From NCBI GenBank assembly GCA_016125165.1, contig WGMH01000007.1, forward strand, positions 62,001 to 126,000: a stretch of 64,000 nucleotides of DNA, in the 5' to 3' direction. Below are positions 8,083 to 18,030 of the stretch, piece by piece. The DNA comes from Alphaproteobacteria bacterium (GTDB lineage: Bacteria > Pseudomonadota > Alphaproteobacteria > Micropepsales > Micropepsaceae). The position numbers and the translations under genes are program-made. The notes beneath the pieces were generated by a model, which searched no databases, was not told the origin of the DNA, and saw nothing but the letters and a program-made list of their open reading frames with translations. The first letter of the stretch is position 1; each line of letters opens with the position of its first letter.

Positions 8083-8997
8083 CTAGAGGGCGTCGGCGGC
8101 GGCCAGCAATGGCGGCACCTTCTCGACGAGCAGGTCGATGAGCACGCGCACCTTGCGCGAAAGCTCCGTTCCAGGCGGCCGCAAGGCATAAATCGTACCG
8201 CCCATGGGTGGCTGCTTTGGCAACACGTTCACCAGACTGCCGTCCGCGAGCACATCGGCAACCATGAAGCGCGGCAGAACGGCAAGGCCAAGACCCGCAA
8301 TTGCCGCCTCGCGGATCACTTCGCCGCTGTTCACGCTCACACGCGGCCGCACATCCACCAGCCTCTCTCCGCCACCAGGCACTTTGAATGGCCAGCGATG
8401 CGTGGTTGGTGTGTTCGCGTAACCGATGCATTCGTGACCCGAGAGGTCTTCAAGGCTTTTTGGAGAACCTCGGCGCGCCAGATAAGTAGGGCTGGCAACC
8501 ATCACACCCGGCGCCTCCGCGATCTTTCGAGCGAGCAATGCAGAGTCGGTAAGGCGACCGATGCGAATGGCGAGGTCATAACCACCACGCGCGATATCCA
8601 CGCGCCGGTCGTCGCAATCGAGCGCAAGCTCAATTTCGGGATTTGCCTGCGCGAACGCGACGAGCGGGCCGGTTAGATAGAGGCGGCCGAAGGTAAGCGG
8701 CGTTGCCACTCTCAGCGCTCCTTTCAGCGAACCATCCTTGCCGCTGATTTCATCGACCGCCGTTTCCAGCTCGCTCATCACCTTGCGCGCTCGCGCATGA
8801 AGTGAAAGACCAGCATCGGTGGGACGAACGTGACGGGTCGAGCGACGCACCAGTTCTGCCCCCACCACCTGTTCCAGTTCGGAGAGCCGGCGGGATACTA
8901 CGGATTTTGCCACGCCCAACCTTCTGGCAGCCGCTGTCAGGCTCCCTGCCTCGACAACCGCCACCAGTGTCTGAAGTGCCTCCAGCTTGAGTTCCAT
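8083..8997 (-). CDS. LysR family transcriptional regulator
   Basis: 304 residues, typical length. The N-terminal winged helix-turn-helix (about 1-60) contains [24 protein letters not shown] and [19 protein letters not shown], and is followed by the periplasmic-binding-like effector domain (about 90-295). It most resembles the LTTR subgroup with [20 protein letters not shown], which often controls divergent oxidoreductases. The divergent neighbour is wrbA, and the 100-nt gap holds an inverted repeat with T-N11-A spacing. The inducer is unknown; quinone or electrophile sensing is only a guess from the neighbour. Confidence 0.88.
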   Translation of the reverse strand: MELKLEALQTLVAVVEAGSLTAAARRLGVAKSVVSRRLSELEQVVGAELVRRSTRHVRPTDAGLSLHARARKVMSELETAVDEISGKDGSLKGALRVATPLTFGRLYLTGPLVAFAQANPEIELALDCDDRRVDIARGGYDLAIRIGRLTDSALLARKIAEAPGVMVASPTYLARRGSPKSLEDLSGHECIGYANTPTTHRWPFKVPGGGERLVDVRPRVSVNSGEVIREAAIAGLGLAVLPRFMVADVLADGSLVNVLPKQPPMGGTIYALRPPGTELSRKVRVLIDLLVEKVPPLLAAADAL

Positions 8998-8998
8998 T

Positions 8999-9015
8999 GT
9001 TCCATTTCCGGGAAC
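8999..9015. promoter_or_regulatory. Candidate LysR-type box between lysR and wrbA
   Basis: GTTCC-N7-GGAAC is a perfect interrupted palindrome containing a T-N11-A core (9001-9013). It lies immediately upstream of the lysR start codon and 83 nt before wrbA, where an autoregulatory and activator site would be expected. Confidence 0.4.
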
Positions 9016-9097
9016 TTCTATTTGCGCATTGAGCGTCTACCACGAACACTCAGGCGTTGCCATGTCTTGTTCTGCAAACATCGGAGGAAAGCCAGAC

Positions 9098-9697
9098 ATG
9101 GCCCGTGTACTTGTTCTCTATCATTCCAGCTACGGACACATTGAATCCCTCGCCAATGCTGTGGCCGAAGGCGCGCGCAACGGTGGTGCGAGCGTCTCCG
9201 TCAAGCGTGTGCCTGAACTGGTGCCCGTTGAGATTGCCGCCAAGGCGGGCATGAAGACCGAGCACACCGCGCCTGTGGCGACGGTGGAGGAGTTACCTGA
9301 ATACGATGCAATCATATTTGGAACGCCAACGCGCTTCGGCAACATGGCAGCGCAGATGCGCAACTTTCTCGACCAAACCGGACCGTTGTGGGCCAAGGGT
9401 GCGCTGATCGGAAAGGTGGGTTCGGTGTTCACATCCACCGCAACAGGCAGCGGCAACGAAACCACCATCTTCACGACCCTTCCTACTCTCATCCATCACG
9501 GCATGATCATCGTCGGAATGACACCAGCGATGAACGAACTGTTCGATATTACCGAAGTGAAAGGGGGCTCACTTTACGGCGCAGGCACCATTGCCGGACC
9601 AAGCGGCACACGGCAGCCCAGCGAAAAGGAACTGTCACTGGCACGTCAGCAGGGCAAGCGCGTGGCGGACGTGGCCGCAATGTTGGCAGTCAAATAG
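9098..9697 (+). CDS. wrbA: NAD(P)H:quinone oxidoreductase, WrbA type
   Basis: 199 residues, the normal WrbA length. Flavodoxin-like FMN fold: phosphate loop [13 protein letters not shown] near the start, [25 protein letters not shown] for the isoalloxazine loop, and [12 protein letters not shown] in the dimer/tetramer region. It catalyses two-electron reduction of quinones in the cytosol, avoiding semiquinones. A GGAGG lies about 10 nt before the ATG. The same frame is open upstream to 8987, but that extension has no family similarity and would run through the regulator box. Probably controlled by the divergent LysR protein. A strong hairpin lies between its end and tadC. Confidence 0.93.
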   Translation: MARVLVLYHSSYGHIESLANAVAEGARNGGASVSVKRVPELVPVEIAAKAGMKTEHTAPVATVEELPEYDAIIFGTPTRFGNMAAQMRNFLDQTGPLWAKGALIGKVGSVFTSTATGSGNETTIFTTLPTLIHHGMIIVGMTPAMNELFDITEVKGGSLYGAGTIAGPSGTRQPSEKELSLARQQGKRVADVAAMLAVK

Positions 9698-9742
9698 GAC
9701 ATCCGGCGAAGGTTCTGCCCCTCCCCACCTTCGCCAAACGCA

Positions 9743-9771
9743 ACGGCCCCGGATTTTTCTTCCGGGGCCGT
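9743..9771. terminator. Bidirectional hairpin terminator between wrbA and tadC
   Basis: An 11-bp perfect stem (ACGGCCCCGGA / TCCGGGGCCGT) with a T-rich 7-nt loop lies between two convergent genes. Neither flank has a long T run, so termination efficiency is uncertain. Confidence 0.65.
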
Positions 9772-9796
9772 CTGTGCGTGTGCAAGCAGGAAAATG

Positions 9797-10771
9797 TCAG
9801 TGATGCATTGTCGCCATCACCTTCATGATGGCCGGACCGAGGATCACCACGAAGAGGCAAGGCAGAAAGAACAGGATCATTGGGACCGTAAGCTTGGCCG
9901 GCAGCGCCGCAGCTTTCTTTTCCGCCTCCTGCATTCGCATCTCGCGATTTTCCTGCGCGGTTACGCGCAGCGCAGCACCCATCGGCGTGCCGTATTTTTC
10001 GGCCTGATTGAGCGCGGCGGCAACAGCCTTAACGCCATCATGACCACAGCGTTTTGCGAGATTTTCAAACGCCTGGCGGCGATCAGGTAGATACGACAAT
10101 TCCGCCGTGGTCAGACCCAGCTCCTCTGCCAGTTCGACCGATTGCGGGCCGATTTCGGAGGCCACACGCGTGAAAGCGGCCTCAATGGACATACCTGATT
10201 CCACGCAGATCAGCATGAGATCGAGCGCGTCTGGGAACGCCTTCATGATGGATTCGCGGCGATGCTGAATCTTGTTCGAGACAAAGAGGTCAGGCAGATA
10301 GAAACCAATCATCGCCATTACGAAGGCCGCGCCCAGTTTCATCACCGGCGACCAGGTAAAGTGCGTCACGACAAACAAATAGAACAACGCCACGCCGAAC
10401 ACGATAAAGGGCATCACAATACGGAAAAACATGAAGGTGATCAGAGGCGCTTGCCCACGATACCCCGCCATGGAGAGCTTTTCGCGCGTGTCGGGCGATT
10501 CCAGTATGTTGGAGAGCTTGAGGCGCTCAATGGTCTGCTTCATGAAGCTGACCGGCTCGACCCGCAGGCCCCCGCGCTGCTTGAGGTTTTGGTGATGTCG
10601 CTGACGCAGTTCCTCGCGTCGCTCCGAAACCGATTTCATGCGCTTGTCGAGTTTATTGCGATCAAGCAATGGCACGCCGATGGTCAGGATCGTTGCGAAG
10701 GCAAGCGCGGCAGCAATCGCCGTGAATATGAAGTTTGGATCGAAAAGCTTGTTTAGAACGCCGATGTCCAT
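9797..10771 (-). CDS. tadC: Tad pilus inner-membrane platform protein TadC
   Basis: 324 residues. A type II secretion F-domain protein: one N-terminal membrane segment (about 12-32), a basic linker, two further segments near 100-150, a cytoplasmic GspF-like domain with KAFPDALDLMLICVESGMSIEAAF, and a C-terminal membrane segment (VPMILFFLPCLFVVILGPAI). With TadB it forms the platform on which the CpaF ATPase acts to extrude Flp pilin. It is the last gene of the minus-strand operon, 11 nt after tadB. The frame stays open 48 codons upstream, into tadB, but MDIGVLNKLF is the family-like start. Confidence 0.9.
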   Translation of the reverse strand: MDIGVLNKLFDPNFIFTAIAAALAFATILTIGVPLLDRNKLDKRMKSVSERREELRQRHHQNLKQRGGLRVEPVSFMKQTIERLKLSNILESPDTREKLSMAGYRGQAPLITFMFFRIVMPFIVFGVALFYLFVVTHFTWSPVMKLGAAFVMAMIGFYLPDLFVSNKIQHRRESIMKAFPDALDLMLICVESGMSIEAAFTRVASEIGPQSVELAEELGLTTAELSYLPDRRQAFENLAKRCGHDGVKAVAAALNQAEKYGTPMGAALRVTAQENREMRMQEAEKKAAALPAKLTVPMILFFLPCLFVVILGPAIMKVMATMHH

Positions 10772-10782
10772 ATCCTGCGTCC

Positions 10783-11766
10783 TTAGTGCTTGAAGCTGAT
10801 CATCTTGTGCATCACGAAGATGCCTGCCGACATCCAGAGCGCACAACCCGCCAACATGAGATTGCCAGCGCGCGTCGTGAACAGTGTTTCGATGTAGGTT
10901 GGCGTAGACAGCCAAACGAGGCCCATGACCGCAGGGGGCAGCGAACCGATGATCGCCGCAGACGCCTTTGCTTCCGACGACATGGCCTTGATCTTGCCCT
11001 GCAAGCGCTTGCGGTCTCGCAGGACACCGGAAAGGTTGGAAAGTGCCTCAGAAAGATTGCCGCCGGATTTCTGCTGGATCGTCATGACGATTCCGAAGAA
11101 GCTGACTTCGGAAGTCGGCATGCTCTCGTACATCTTCTGCAGGCCTTGATCGAGGCCGACGCCGACCTTGAGACCCTCGTTCAATTTGGCGAATTCGCTT
11201 CCAACCGGATCCGGGATTTCACGCGCCACGACCTTGAGCGCTTCCGCCGTGGGCAATCCCGAGCGCACGGAGCGTACGATAATGTCAATGGCATTGGCGA
11301 AAAGGTTCGTGAAGGCTTTTTCGCGTCGCGACCTCTTGAAGGCCAGAAACCAGCGCGGCAAACCAGCGCCTGCGACAAATGCCGCGCCCAGTACGACGAG
11401 CAATTTTTGTCCCGACAACATGCAGAACGCCGCAGCCACCAGAGCTGCGATGGCGCTCAACATATAGAAAGTGCGCGGCTCGATCGAAAGGCCTGCCTGT
11501 TCGATGCGGCGGCGCATCGTGAGTTTCACTTTCTTTTGGGCCTGCTGCTTTTCTAGTTCTTTCAGCATCTGCTGAACATTGCGGCGGCGCTGCTGGTTTG
11601 AATCGGCGGCGGCGCGCGCCGCGGCGCCGATGGCCTTGTTCTGTCCGACGGATGCAACACGCTTCTGGGCGCGCGCGTTGCCGCCGCCCACAAACACAAA
11701 GGCCGCGCCGCCGGCGGCCAGGGTGACCATCACGATAACCAGAACATAGACAAGGGTCGGGTTCAT
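10783..11766 (-). CDS. tadB: Tad pilus inner-membrane platform protein TadB
   Basis: 327 residues, type II secretion F-domain. N-terminal membrane segment (about 4-26), a positively charged linker with a run of Gln/Lys/Arg (about 50-85), two hydrophobic segments near 100-140, then the conserved cytoplasmic domain (FANAIDIIVRSVRSGLPTAEAL, GNLSEALSNLSGVLRDRKRL) and two C-terminal membrane segments. It partners with TadC in the Tad inner-membrane complex. It is separated by 10 nt from cpaF upstream and 11 nt from tadC downstream. The upstream in-frame extension to 11883 overlaps cpaF and is not family-like. Confidence 0.91.
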   Translation of the reverse strand: MNPTLVYVLVIVMVTLAAGGAAFVFVGGGNARAQKRVASVGQNKAIGAAARAAADSNQQRRRNVQQMLKELEKQQAQKKVKLTMRRRIEQAGLSIEPRTFYMLSAIAALVAAAFCMLSGQKLLVVLGAAFVAGAGLPRWFLAFKRSRREKAFTNLFANAIDIIVRSVRSGLPTAEALKVVAREIPDPVGSEFAKLNEGLKVGVGLDQGLQKMYESMPTSEVSFFGIVMTIQQKSGGNLSEALSNLSGVLRDRKRLQGKIKAMSSEAKASAAIIGSLPPAVMGLVWLSTPTYIETLFTTRAGNLMLAGCALWMSAGIFVMHKMISFKH

Positions 11767-11776
11767 GGCCTTTCGC

Positions 11777-13228
11777 TCACTGCTGCAGCGCGTCCAGCGC
11801 CTCGGCAAGTTCGCGTTCCATGCCGAAATAGCGCGCACGTTCCCAAAAGGCGGGACGCACAATGCCGGTGCCCTTGTGAACACCCTTCAACCGACCGGTT
11901 TCATCTTCGCCCGTGATCTCATAGTTCATCAGATCCTGGGTTATGATGACGTCGCCTTCCGTGCCGACCACTTCAGTAACTGTGGTGATGCGACGTGAAC
12001 CGTCGCGCATGCGTTCGGCCTGTATGATCACATCGATGGAGCCCACCACCATTTCGCGGATGGTTTTGACTGGCAACTGGAAGCCGCCCATGGTGATCAT
12101 GGATTCCAGGCGGGACAACGCTTCGCGCGGGCTGTTGGCGTGAAGCGTGCCCATTGAGCCGTCGTGGCCCGTATTCATTGCCTGCAGAAGGTCGAAAGCT
12201 TCGGGGCCGCGCACTTCACCCACGATAATGCGTTCGGGGCGCATGCGCAGACAGTTGCGCACAAGATCACGCATGGTGATCTGTCCTTGACCTTCCAGGT
12301 TTGGCGGACGGGTTTCCAGGCGCACGACATGCGGTTGCTGCAGTTGCAGTTCCGCGGCGTCTTCGCAGGTGATAATGCGCTCATCTGCATCGATATAAGC
12401 GGTCATGCAGTTGAGAAGGGTGGTCTTGCCGGAGCCCGTGCCGCCTGAAATCAGGATGTTGCACCGGGAGCGACCAACCACGCGCAGCATGCGCGCACCA
12501 GCTTCTGAAATCGAGCCGAAGCGCACGAGGTCATCGAGCTTCAGCTTGTCTTTCTTGAACTTTCTAATGGTGAGCGTGGGCCCATCCAGCGCCAACGGTG
12601 GAGCGATCACGTTCACGCGGGAGCCATCAAGCAGGCGTGCGTCGCAGATCGGTGAGGATTCGTCCACGCGCCGGCCGACCTGGCTCACGATCCGCTGGCA
12701 GATGTTCATCAACTGCGCGTTGTCGCGAAAGCGGATGTTTGTAAGCTGCACTTTGCCAGCGACTTCGATGAATACCCGGTTTGCGCCGTTGACCATGATA
12801 TCGGCAATGTCGTCTCGCGCCAGAAGTGGTTCCAGCGGACCGTAGCCGAGCACATCGTTGCAGATATCCTGCAACAGGTGCTCCTGCTCGGCGATGGACA
12901 TGACCACCGCCTTGATCGAGATGATCTCATTGACGATGTCGCGAATTTCTTCGCGCGCCGAATCCGGATCGAGCTGGGCCAGCTGTGCCAGATCGATCGT
13001 GTCAATCAACGCGTTAAAGATCGTCGTTTTGATCTGATAGTAGTCTTCCGAGCGCGGCTCGGATGTGCGAGCAGGCTTGGGGACGGGCGCCTGTACCGGA
13101 GAAGCGGCGGCCACAGGCGCGCGGGAAGGCTCCGGTGTCGGCGTTGACACTGCAGACTTCTCCACGCGCTCGGGCTGCGCGGGAATGGCGCGGGAAAGTT
13201 CAGACGTCGCACCACGCTTTCCGAACAT
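11777..13228 (-). CDS. cpaF: Tad pilus assembly/secretion ATPase CpaF (TadA)
   Basis: 483 residues. The N-terminal 80 residues are Pro/Ala-rich and variable. The rest is a type II/IV secretion ATPase: [18 protein letters not shown] (Walker A), [20 protein letters not shown] (Asp/His boxes), [19 protein letters not shown] (Walker B) and [13 protein letters not shown]. It powers Flp pilus extension, and retraction in Tad systems, at the cytoplasmic face through TadB/TadC. It lies 3 nt after cpaE and 10 nt before tadB in the same operon, so translational coupling is likely. Confidence 0.95.
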   Translation of the reverse strand: MFGKRGATSELSRAIPAQPERVEKSAVSTPTPEPSRAPVAAASPVQAPVPKPARTSEPRSEDYYQIKTTIFNALIDTIDLAQLAQLDPDSAREEIRDIVNEIISIKAVVMSIAEQEHLLQDICNDVLGYGPLEPLLARDDIADIMVNGANRVFIEVAGKVQLTNIRFRDNAQLMNICQRIVSQVGRRVDESSPICDARLLDGSRVNVIAPPLALDGPTLTIRKFKKDKLKLDDLVRFGSISEAGARMLRVVGRSRCNILISGGTGSGKTTLLNCMTAYIDADERIITCEDAAELQLQQPHVVRLETRPPNLEGQGQITMRDLVRNCLRMRPERIIVGEVRGPEAFDLLQAMNTGHDGSMGTLHANSPREALSRLESMITMGGFQLPVKTIREMVVGSIDVIIQAERMRDGSRRITTVTEVVGTEGDVIITQDLMNYEITGEDETGRLKGVHKGTGIVRPAFWERARYFGMERELAEALDALQQ

Positions 13229-13231
13229 GAA

Positions 13232-14479
13232 TTATGCGCTCTTCTTGCCTTTGAAGATCGAAAACAGGCTCTTTTGCGGCAAGTGCGCCGTTCGTCCTGT
13301 CAACATTTCCGCCAGAGCCTTCACGCCTTCGGCGCTTTGCGAACGCGGCTGGACCTCAGGCAGCATCTGGCCGTTGTTGGACGCCGTGCCATAGAGGTTG
13401 GGATCGAAGGGAAGAAGCAGAGACGGCTCAAGACCGACAGTTGCCGCAAAATCTTTCACGGGAATCTCTGGACGTTTGGGCACGCCCATCTGATTGATGA
13501 CCAACTTCGGTGCAATGTCGTTCGGGCGGTTCTGCTTCAGCAGATCCGCAAGGGCCTTGCCATTGCGCAGCGATGCCAGGTCAGGCGTAGCGACGATGAC
13601 AATTTCGTCTGAGGCCAACAATGTCTGACGCACCCACGGGGTCCAGGCATGCGGCAGATCAATGACCACCGACGGCACGGCCTGACGAACCGCGTCCAGT
13701 ACCGATTCATAGGCATCGGGATCCGCTTCGGTCACACGGTCTATCGTAGCCGGCGCCGTGAACAGCGACAGGTAATCGCCGGCCTTGATCAAAAGGCGAT
13801 CCAGCAACACATCGTCAATGCGCTCCGGCGCGCTCAAGGCCTCTGAAATGCCTTGCCCGGGTTCTTCGTTGAAGTCGAGACCCACCGTGCCAAACGGCAA
13901 ATCGAGATCGACCAATGCGGTGTTGATCCGCATCGTCTCGGCGATACACCAAGCAACATTGTGCGCCAGCGTTGAGGAACCAACGCCACCGCGCGCACCC
14001 ACAAAACTCACCACCCTGCCGATCGGTGCGGCATCAGGACTCACATAGAGCCCGGCGATCACTTCAATCAGATGAAGCGGATTGACGGGCGCAACCATAT
14101 ACTCGCTAACGCCCCGGCGGATCAGTTCGCGATAGAGGTGCACATCGTTGACACGGCCGATAATGAGGACCTTGGTCGAAGGATCGCACACTTCGGCAAG
14201 GCGGTCGATTTCATCGAGCGCGATCTGCCCCTGCAAGCGCGTCTCCACGATCAACAGATTTGGTGTGATCTGGTTGCCGAGATGTTCGACGGCGGCTTCG
14301 ATGCCCCCCAGCTGCACGTTCACATGGGCCTTCGACAGGCGACGATCCGCAGCCGCACGCTGCAAGGCAGCGCCGGTATCGGGAAACTCGCAGAAGGCCT
14401 GAATCGAGATGCGCGGTACGGGCCGCTCATGAGGCGCTGCACCAAAGGCTTCTTCTTCCGGGGCTCCAAGTTTTGTCAT
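13232..14479 (-). CDS. cpaE: Tad pilus localisation ATPase CpaE (TadZ)
   Basis: 415 residues. The N-terminal half (about 20-140) has a receiver-like fold (IEAAVEHLGNQITPNLLIVETRL, KVLIIGRVNDVHLYRELIRRG), and the C-terminal half is a MinD/ParA-type ATPase with the deviant Walker A VSFVGARGGVGSSTLAHN and a LVDLDLPFGTVGLD Walker A'-region. CpaE/TadZ is thought to be the polar hub that places the Tad apparatus. The signature lysine of MinD-type Walker A (GKGGVGKT) is replaced by Ala-Arg-Gly-Gly-Val-Gly-Ser-Ser, as in many CpaE proteins, so ATPase activity may be weak. Operon position is between cpaD and cpaF. Confidence 0.92.
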   Translation of the reverse strand: MTKLGAPEEEAFGAAPHERPVPRISIQAFCEFPDTGAALQRAAADRRLSKAHVNVQLGGIEAAVEHLGNQITPNLLIVETRLQGQIALDEIDRLAEVCDPSTKVLIIGRVNDVHLYRELIRRGVSEYMVAPVNPLHLIEVIAGLYVSPDAAPIGRVVSFVGARGGVGSSTLAHNVAWCIAETMRINTALVDLDLPFGTVGLDFNEEPGQGISEALSAPERIDDVLLDRLLIKAGDYLSLFTAPATIDRVTEADPDAYESVLDAVRQAVPSVVIDLPHAWTPWVRQTLLASDEIVIVATPDLASLRNGKALADLLKQNRPNDIAPKLVINQMGVPKRPEIPVKDFAATVGLEPSLLLPFDPNLYGTASNNGQMLPEVQPRSQSAEGVKALAEMLTGRTAHLPQKSLFSIFKGKKSA

Positions 14480-14491
14480 TCGTTCCGCCCG

Positions 14492-15181
14492 CTACTTGAT
14501 CAGAGAACTCGAGCCGGATTGCTCGTTGGTCTTGTCGACCTTGTTCTTGTCGGCCTGGGTGATTTCACCCTTTTCGTACTTGCCCATCACTGTCATGCGG
14601 CGCGTTGCATCGGATTCGCCTAGTCCGCGCGGTTCGACGAGATCGCGCGGATCAGCCACCATGGCAGCCAGATTGTGCTGGGTGGCACACCCAAGATCCG
14701 GCATGGGGGCATTGGTATAGGTTTCTGCAGCATTCGCCGACCAATCACCGCATTTTCCAGTGCGGGCTGCATAGCCGATGAAGCCCAGCTGAACGCGGCC
14801 ATCGCCGATATCGTCCCGCGTGCCTACGAGTATTCGCGCGCGTGGAACGCCAAGCGCGGCAAGACGTTCGCCGAAATACCGGATGGCTTCGCTCGAATTC
14901 ACGCCCTGTGGCACCGAAACACTAAGCGCACCATTGCCGCTTTCAAGATAGTCGCGTGCAAAGCGGTCGAAGCGCAGAGCATCGTTATCCGAAAGCCCTG
15001 CAGCCCCCGGATAGAAACCCACGTCCAATGTGCGCATATCCGGCTCGACCGAGATAGGATGGTTCACACGCGGATCGGCCGCATAGCTCAGATTATAAGC
15101 TGGTGAGGCGCAGCTTCCCGCCACCAAGACGGCGCAAACAGATGCCGCCCGGATGATGTCGCGCATGGCTTTGGTCTTCAT
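14492..15181 (-). CDS. cpaD: Tad pilus outer-membrane lipoprotein CpaD
   Basis: 229 residues. Lipoprotein signal with Cys24 (LVAGSC). The body contains the CpaD landmarks: NHPISVEPDMRTLDV, the FARDYLESGNGALSVSVP region followed by a Rieske-like periplasmic fold, and CGDWSANAAETYTNAPMPDLGCATQHNLAAMVADPRDL near the end. CpaD accompanies the CpaC secretin at the outer membrane. Its start overlaps the cpaC stop by 4 nt (ATGA). Met6 is an alternative start and would leave the signal intact. Confidence 0.9.
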   Translation of the reverse strand: MKTKAMRDIIRAASVCAVLVAGSCASPAYNLSYAADPRVNHPISVEPDMRTLDVGFYPGAAGLSDNDALRFDRFARDYLESGNGALSVSVPQGVNSSEAIRYFGERLAALGVPRARILVGTRDDIGDGRVQLGFIGYAARTGKCGDWSANAAETYTNAPMPDLGCATQHNLAAMVADPRDLVEPRGLGESDATRRMTVMGKYEKGEITQADKNKVDKTNEQSGSSSLIK

Positions 15182-16608
15182 GGCACGATGAATCCTACTT
15201 TGCCCGGAGGCGTTGTTTTCGGCGCCGGTTTGTCGGCGTCATGCGTTTCGTTGAGCTTGCCCAAAAGGATCGTTTCCGGATCGGATGGCGCGACGAATTT
15301 GTCCGTCGGCAGCGCGATCTTGGACGCATGCGTCGGATCAACCAGATAGGCGCTCACCAGCACCACCAGTTCGGATTGGTCGCTCTGGAAATCGCGGCTA
15401 CGGAAGAGTGCGCCCAGAACCGGCATATCCTTGATTCCAGGGAATGCATCAATGGCTTGCTTGGAAGTGTTTTGCAGCAGTCCTGCAATTGCGAAGCTGC
15501 CACCCGACGGCAATTCCACGGTGGTCTCCGCACGGCGAACAGCGAGTGCCGGTATCGTCACGCCTGTGCCGCTTGTGCCACCCAGCGTGAAGGAGCCCGT
15601 GTTGGAAAGCTCGCTCACTTCGGTTGAAATCTGCAGCGAGATGCGGTTTTCGCTCAACACGACGGGTGTGAAGGACAATCCGACGCCGAATTGCTTGAAC
15701 TCAACTGTGATGTTGCCATCACGATCACGCGAGACCGGAACCGGGAATTCACCACCCGCCAGAAACTTCGCCGTTTCGCCACTCACCGCCGTCAGGTTCG
15801 GTTCGGCTAGTGTATGAATGAGGCCGACACGTTCCAGAGCCTTCAGAACCCCTTGGAGATTGTTGGATGCCGATGCGCAAACCGTCGAAACGACCGCGCA
15901 GCCGACCTGGACACCCGAGGCATCGCTGAGCGCCTGGCCCAGAAGGCTGAACTGGTTGTTCGTGGATCCGAAAACCGGAACGCCGCCCGCCTTTGCAACA
16001 CCTGTCAGGTCGATGCCGAACTGCTTGGCAATTGTGCGCTGCATTTCGGATACGCGTACGCTCAGCATCACCTGTTCCCTGGCGGTGATTTTGAGCATGT
16101 TCACGACCTTTTCCGGCGCACCGGCAAAGCGCGCCGCCAAGTCCTGTGCGCGTGCTGCTTCCGCGGCACTACCGACTGAGCCCGTGAGCACAACACTATC
16201 ATTCAACGCGGAAACCTTGATGCCGGTGCCTGGCATGTTGGCGCGCATCATGGCGGCGAGGTCGGTCACATCCTTTTCGACCCGAATGTCGATGGACAGA
16301 ATCTGCTGACCTTTGGAATCGAAGAAGAACGCGTTTGTCTGTCCCGTTTTCTGGGCCAGAAGAAAAATGCGACGCGGCGTGCGAACCACGGCATCCACGA
16401 TGTCGGGGTTCGATACCAGAACATCGCGGGCGTCTGTATCCAGTTGAACGATGGCAGCTTTGTCGAGTGCGAGTGTAATGCGCTCATGACTGCGTGCGCC
16501 GCCCTGCGTCGATATCGTGATCACGCGCGCATTCGATGGCGCCGCCGCCGCCGGAGCGGCGAATGCAAGCGCGACGACAATCGCGGCAATGAAAGAACGC
16601 GTGCGCAT
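15178..16608 (-). CDS. cpaC: Tad pilus secretin CpaC (RcpA)
   Basis: 476 residues. Signal peptide to about residue 23 (AAPAAAAPS), the pilus-specific secretin N-domain (about 30-110; LDKAAIVQLDTDARDVLVSNPDIVDAVV), a BON-like segment (VSALNDSVVLTGSVGSAAEA), and the secretin channel domain (about 180-430) with KFLAGGEFPVPVSRD, VRRAETTVELPSGGSFAIAGLLQ and FPGIKDMPVLGALFRS. It forms the outer-membrane pore for the Flp pilus. It is 6 nt after cpaB and overlaps cpaD. A separate short protein at 18563 resembles only the N-domain. Confidence 0.95.
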   Translation of the reverse strand: MRTRSFIAAIVVALAFAAPAAAAPSNARVITISTQGGARSHERITLALDKAAIVQLDTDARDVLVSNPDIVDAVVRTPRRIFLLAQKTGQTNAFFFDSKGQQILSIDIRVEKDVTDLAAMMRANMPGTGIKVSALNDSVVLTGSVGSAAEAARAQDLAARFAGAPEKVVNMLKITAREQVMLSVRVSEMQRTIAKQFGIDLTGVAKAGGVPVFGSTNNQFSLLGQALSDASGVQVGCAVVSTVCASASNNLQGVLKALERVGLIHTLAEPNLTAVSGETAKFLAGGEFPVPVSRDRDGNITVEFKQFGVGLSFTPVVLSENRISLQISTEVSELSNTGSFTLGGTSGTGVTIPALAVRRAETTVELPSGGSFAIAGLLQNTSKQAIDAFPGIKDMPVLGALFRSRDFQSDQSELVVLVSAYLVDPTHASKIALPTDKFVAPSDPETILLGKLNETHDADKPAPKTTPPGKVGFIVP

Positions 16609-16614
16609 GTTGCG

Positions 16615-17415
16615 CTACTCCCCTCTGCCCGGACCGCCCGGCATTACGCCGTAGCGGATCACGGCAACATCGCCGCTGGCTGCTTTGTCTTTGAGATTTT
16701 GCGCAACGTCATTCGATTGCGAATCGCCAAGCGCACGAAGCGTTAAAGAAAGCGTTCCCGATGCCTGCGCGCGCTGGACCGCCTCGGCCTGCCCAGACGA
16801 AAGTTCGAGCGTCGCGGTCTTGGCATCCGAGACAACCTTCTGGTCGCTGCCAGGGGTAAATGTCTGATCGACCGCCAGCACGCGCACGGCGTTCAAAATC
16901 GTGCGTGTGCGGAATATGCGCGGCGAATCGGAAACCTGTTCCGTGACCAGAACGTCAACCCGGTCATTCGGCAGGATAAATCCACCAGCACCGGTTGCCG
17001 TATTGATTCCAATCGAAACGGCCCGCATACCCGGCGTAAGCATGGCAGCCATATAGCCGCCGCCGTCCGCGCGAACGATCTTTGTCTGGCTGAACGGCTC
17101 GCCCTGCACCATCGGCGCGCGAACAACCGTATCCTGAACCAGCTTGTCGAGGCTCGGTGTGTTGTGACGCGTGATGAATGTCGAGTCCACCGCGCTCTGC
17201 GGCCATTCCTGCCACGTCACGGAACCGAGCGAAAGTTTTGTGCCGGCAGGCAACGCTTGTGCTGCGACAAGCACTTCCTCAGTCGGAATTTTTTGCGGCT
17301 GAATTGCAGCCTGCGTCGTTTCGGTGCCACCACCGAGAAGACCGCGCACAAGCAATGCAGCAAGACCGGCTGCGATAGCAGCAACGGCCAGAACGATGAC
17401 GCGCGATCTGTTCAT
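16615..17415 (-). CDS. cpaB: Tad pilus periplasmic protein CpaB (RcpC)
   Basis: 266 residues. One N-terminal membrane segment (about 6-27), then a SAF/antifreeze-like beta-clip domain (TEEVLVAAQALPAGTKLSLGSVTWQEWP) and the RcpC C-domain with MAAMLTPGMRAVSIGINTATGAGGFI and DRVDVLVTEQ. CpaB links inner-membrane machinery to the secretin in the periplasm. It lies 88 nt downstream of cpaA, with no clear terminator between them. Confidence 0.92.
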   Translation of the reverse strand: MNRSRVIVLAVAAIAAGLAALLVRGLLGGGTETTQAAIQPQKIPTEEVLVAAQALPAGTKLSLGSVTWQEWPQSAVDSTFITRHNTPSLDKLVQDTVVRAPMVQGEPFSQTKIVRADGGGYMAAMLTPGMRAVSIGINTATGAGGFILPNDRVDVLVTEQVSDSPRIFRTRTILNAVRVLAVDQTFTPGSDQKVVSDAKTATLELSSGQAEAVQRAQASGTLSLTLRALGDSQSNDVAQNLKDKAASGDVAVIRYGVMPGGPGRGE

Positions 17416-17503
17416 GGCATCCGGCTCCTTTCCGCCGATTGCAGCACGTAACCCTTTAGAAATTGCTTAATGGGGCGTTCCAAATTGCTCGAGTTGGTTG
17501 GCG

Positions 17504-18010
17504 CTACCCCAGGCCTCGCGCAAACACATCCGTGTGCGGCAGTATCGTGAGCGCCGCCAAGGACAGTGCGATTCCGTAGGGAATTCCCGAGCGGTGATCA
17601 TGCAACCGGGCTATCCACCCCTGTGCAGCCAGCGTCTGCGGCAAGGGAATGCGGCGCAGGGCCAAAAGCATCAGCGTCAGAAGCCCGCCGAAGAGGGAGG
17701 CAGTGATCGCGTAGTCCAGAATGCTGGACAGGCCCAGCCAGAGCGTAACACAGGCAAAGAGTTTGGCGTCCCCTCCACCCACATAGCCCAGCGCGAAGAG
17801 CGTGAAGCCGATAGCCAGACCGACAAAGCCCGCCAAGACATGCATGGCGAAGGCTTCTGTACCAAGGGGGACTGCAAGTGAAAATGTCACGAAAGCGGCA
17901 AGCAATCCCGCCTGAATACGGTTCGGAATCGTGAAGCTCGCCGCGTCATACGCAGCCGCTGCGACGAGCAGCGCGGGAAGGACAAAGAGGATGAGCCCCT
18001 GGGCAAGCAT
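17504..18010 (-). CDS. cpaA: Prepilin peptidase CpaA (TadV), A24 family
   Basis: 168 residues, six hydrophobic segments. The two aspartate sites of A24A peptidases are present: the N-terminal Asp in AAYDAASFTIPNRI and the GGGDAKLF motif. It cleaves the leader of Flp pilin and of TadE/TadF-type pseudopilins on the cytoplasmic side of the inner membrane. The start MLAQGLILF fits the family; the frame is open 15 codons upstream, but that stretch would lie inside the intergenic hairpin. It is the first gene after the pilin and hairpin. Confidence 0.92.
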   Translation of the reverse strand: MLAQGLILFVLPALLVAAAAYDAASFTIPNRIQAGLLAAFVTFSLAVPLGTEAFAMHVLAGFVGLAIGFTLFALGYVGGGDAKLFACVTLWLGLSSILDYAITASLFGGLLTLMLLALRRIPLPQTLAAQGWIARLHDHRSGIPYGIALSLAALTILPHTDVFARGLG

Positions 18011-18030
18011 CAGCGTGGCCTCAAAAGCAA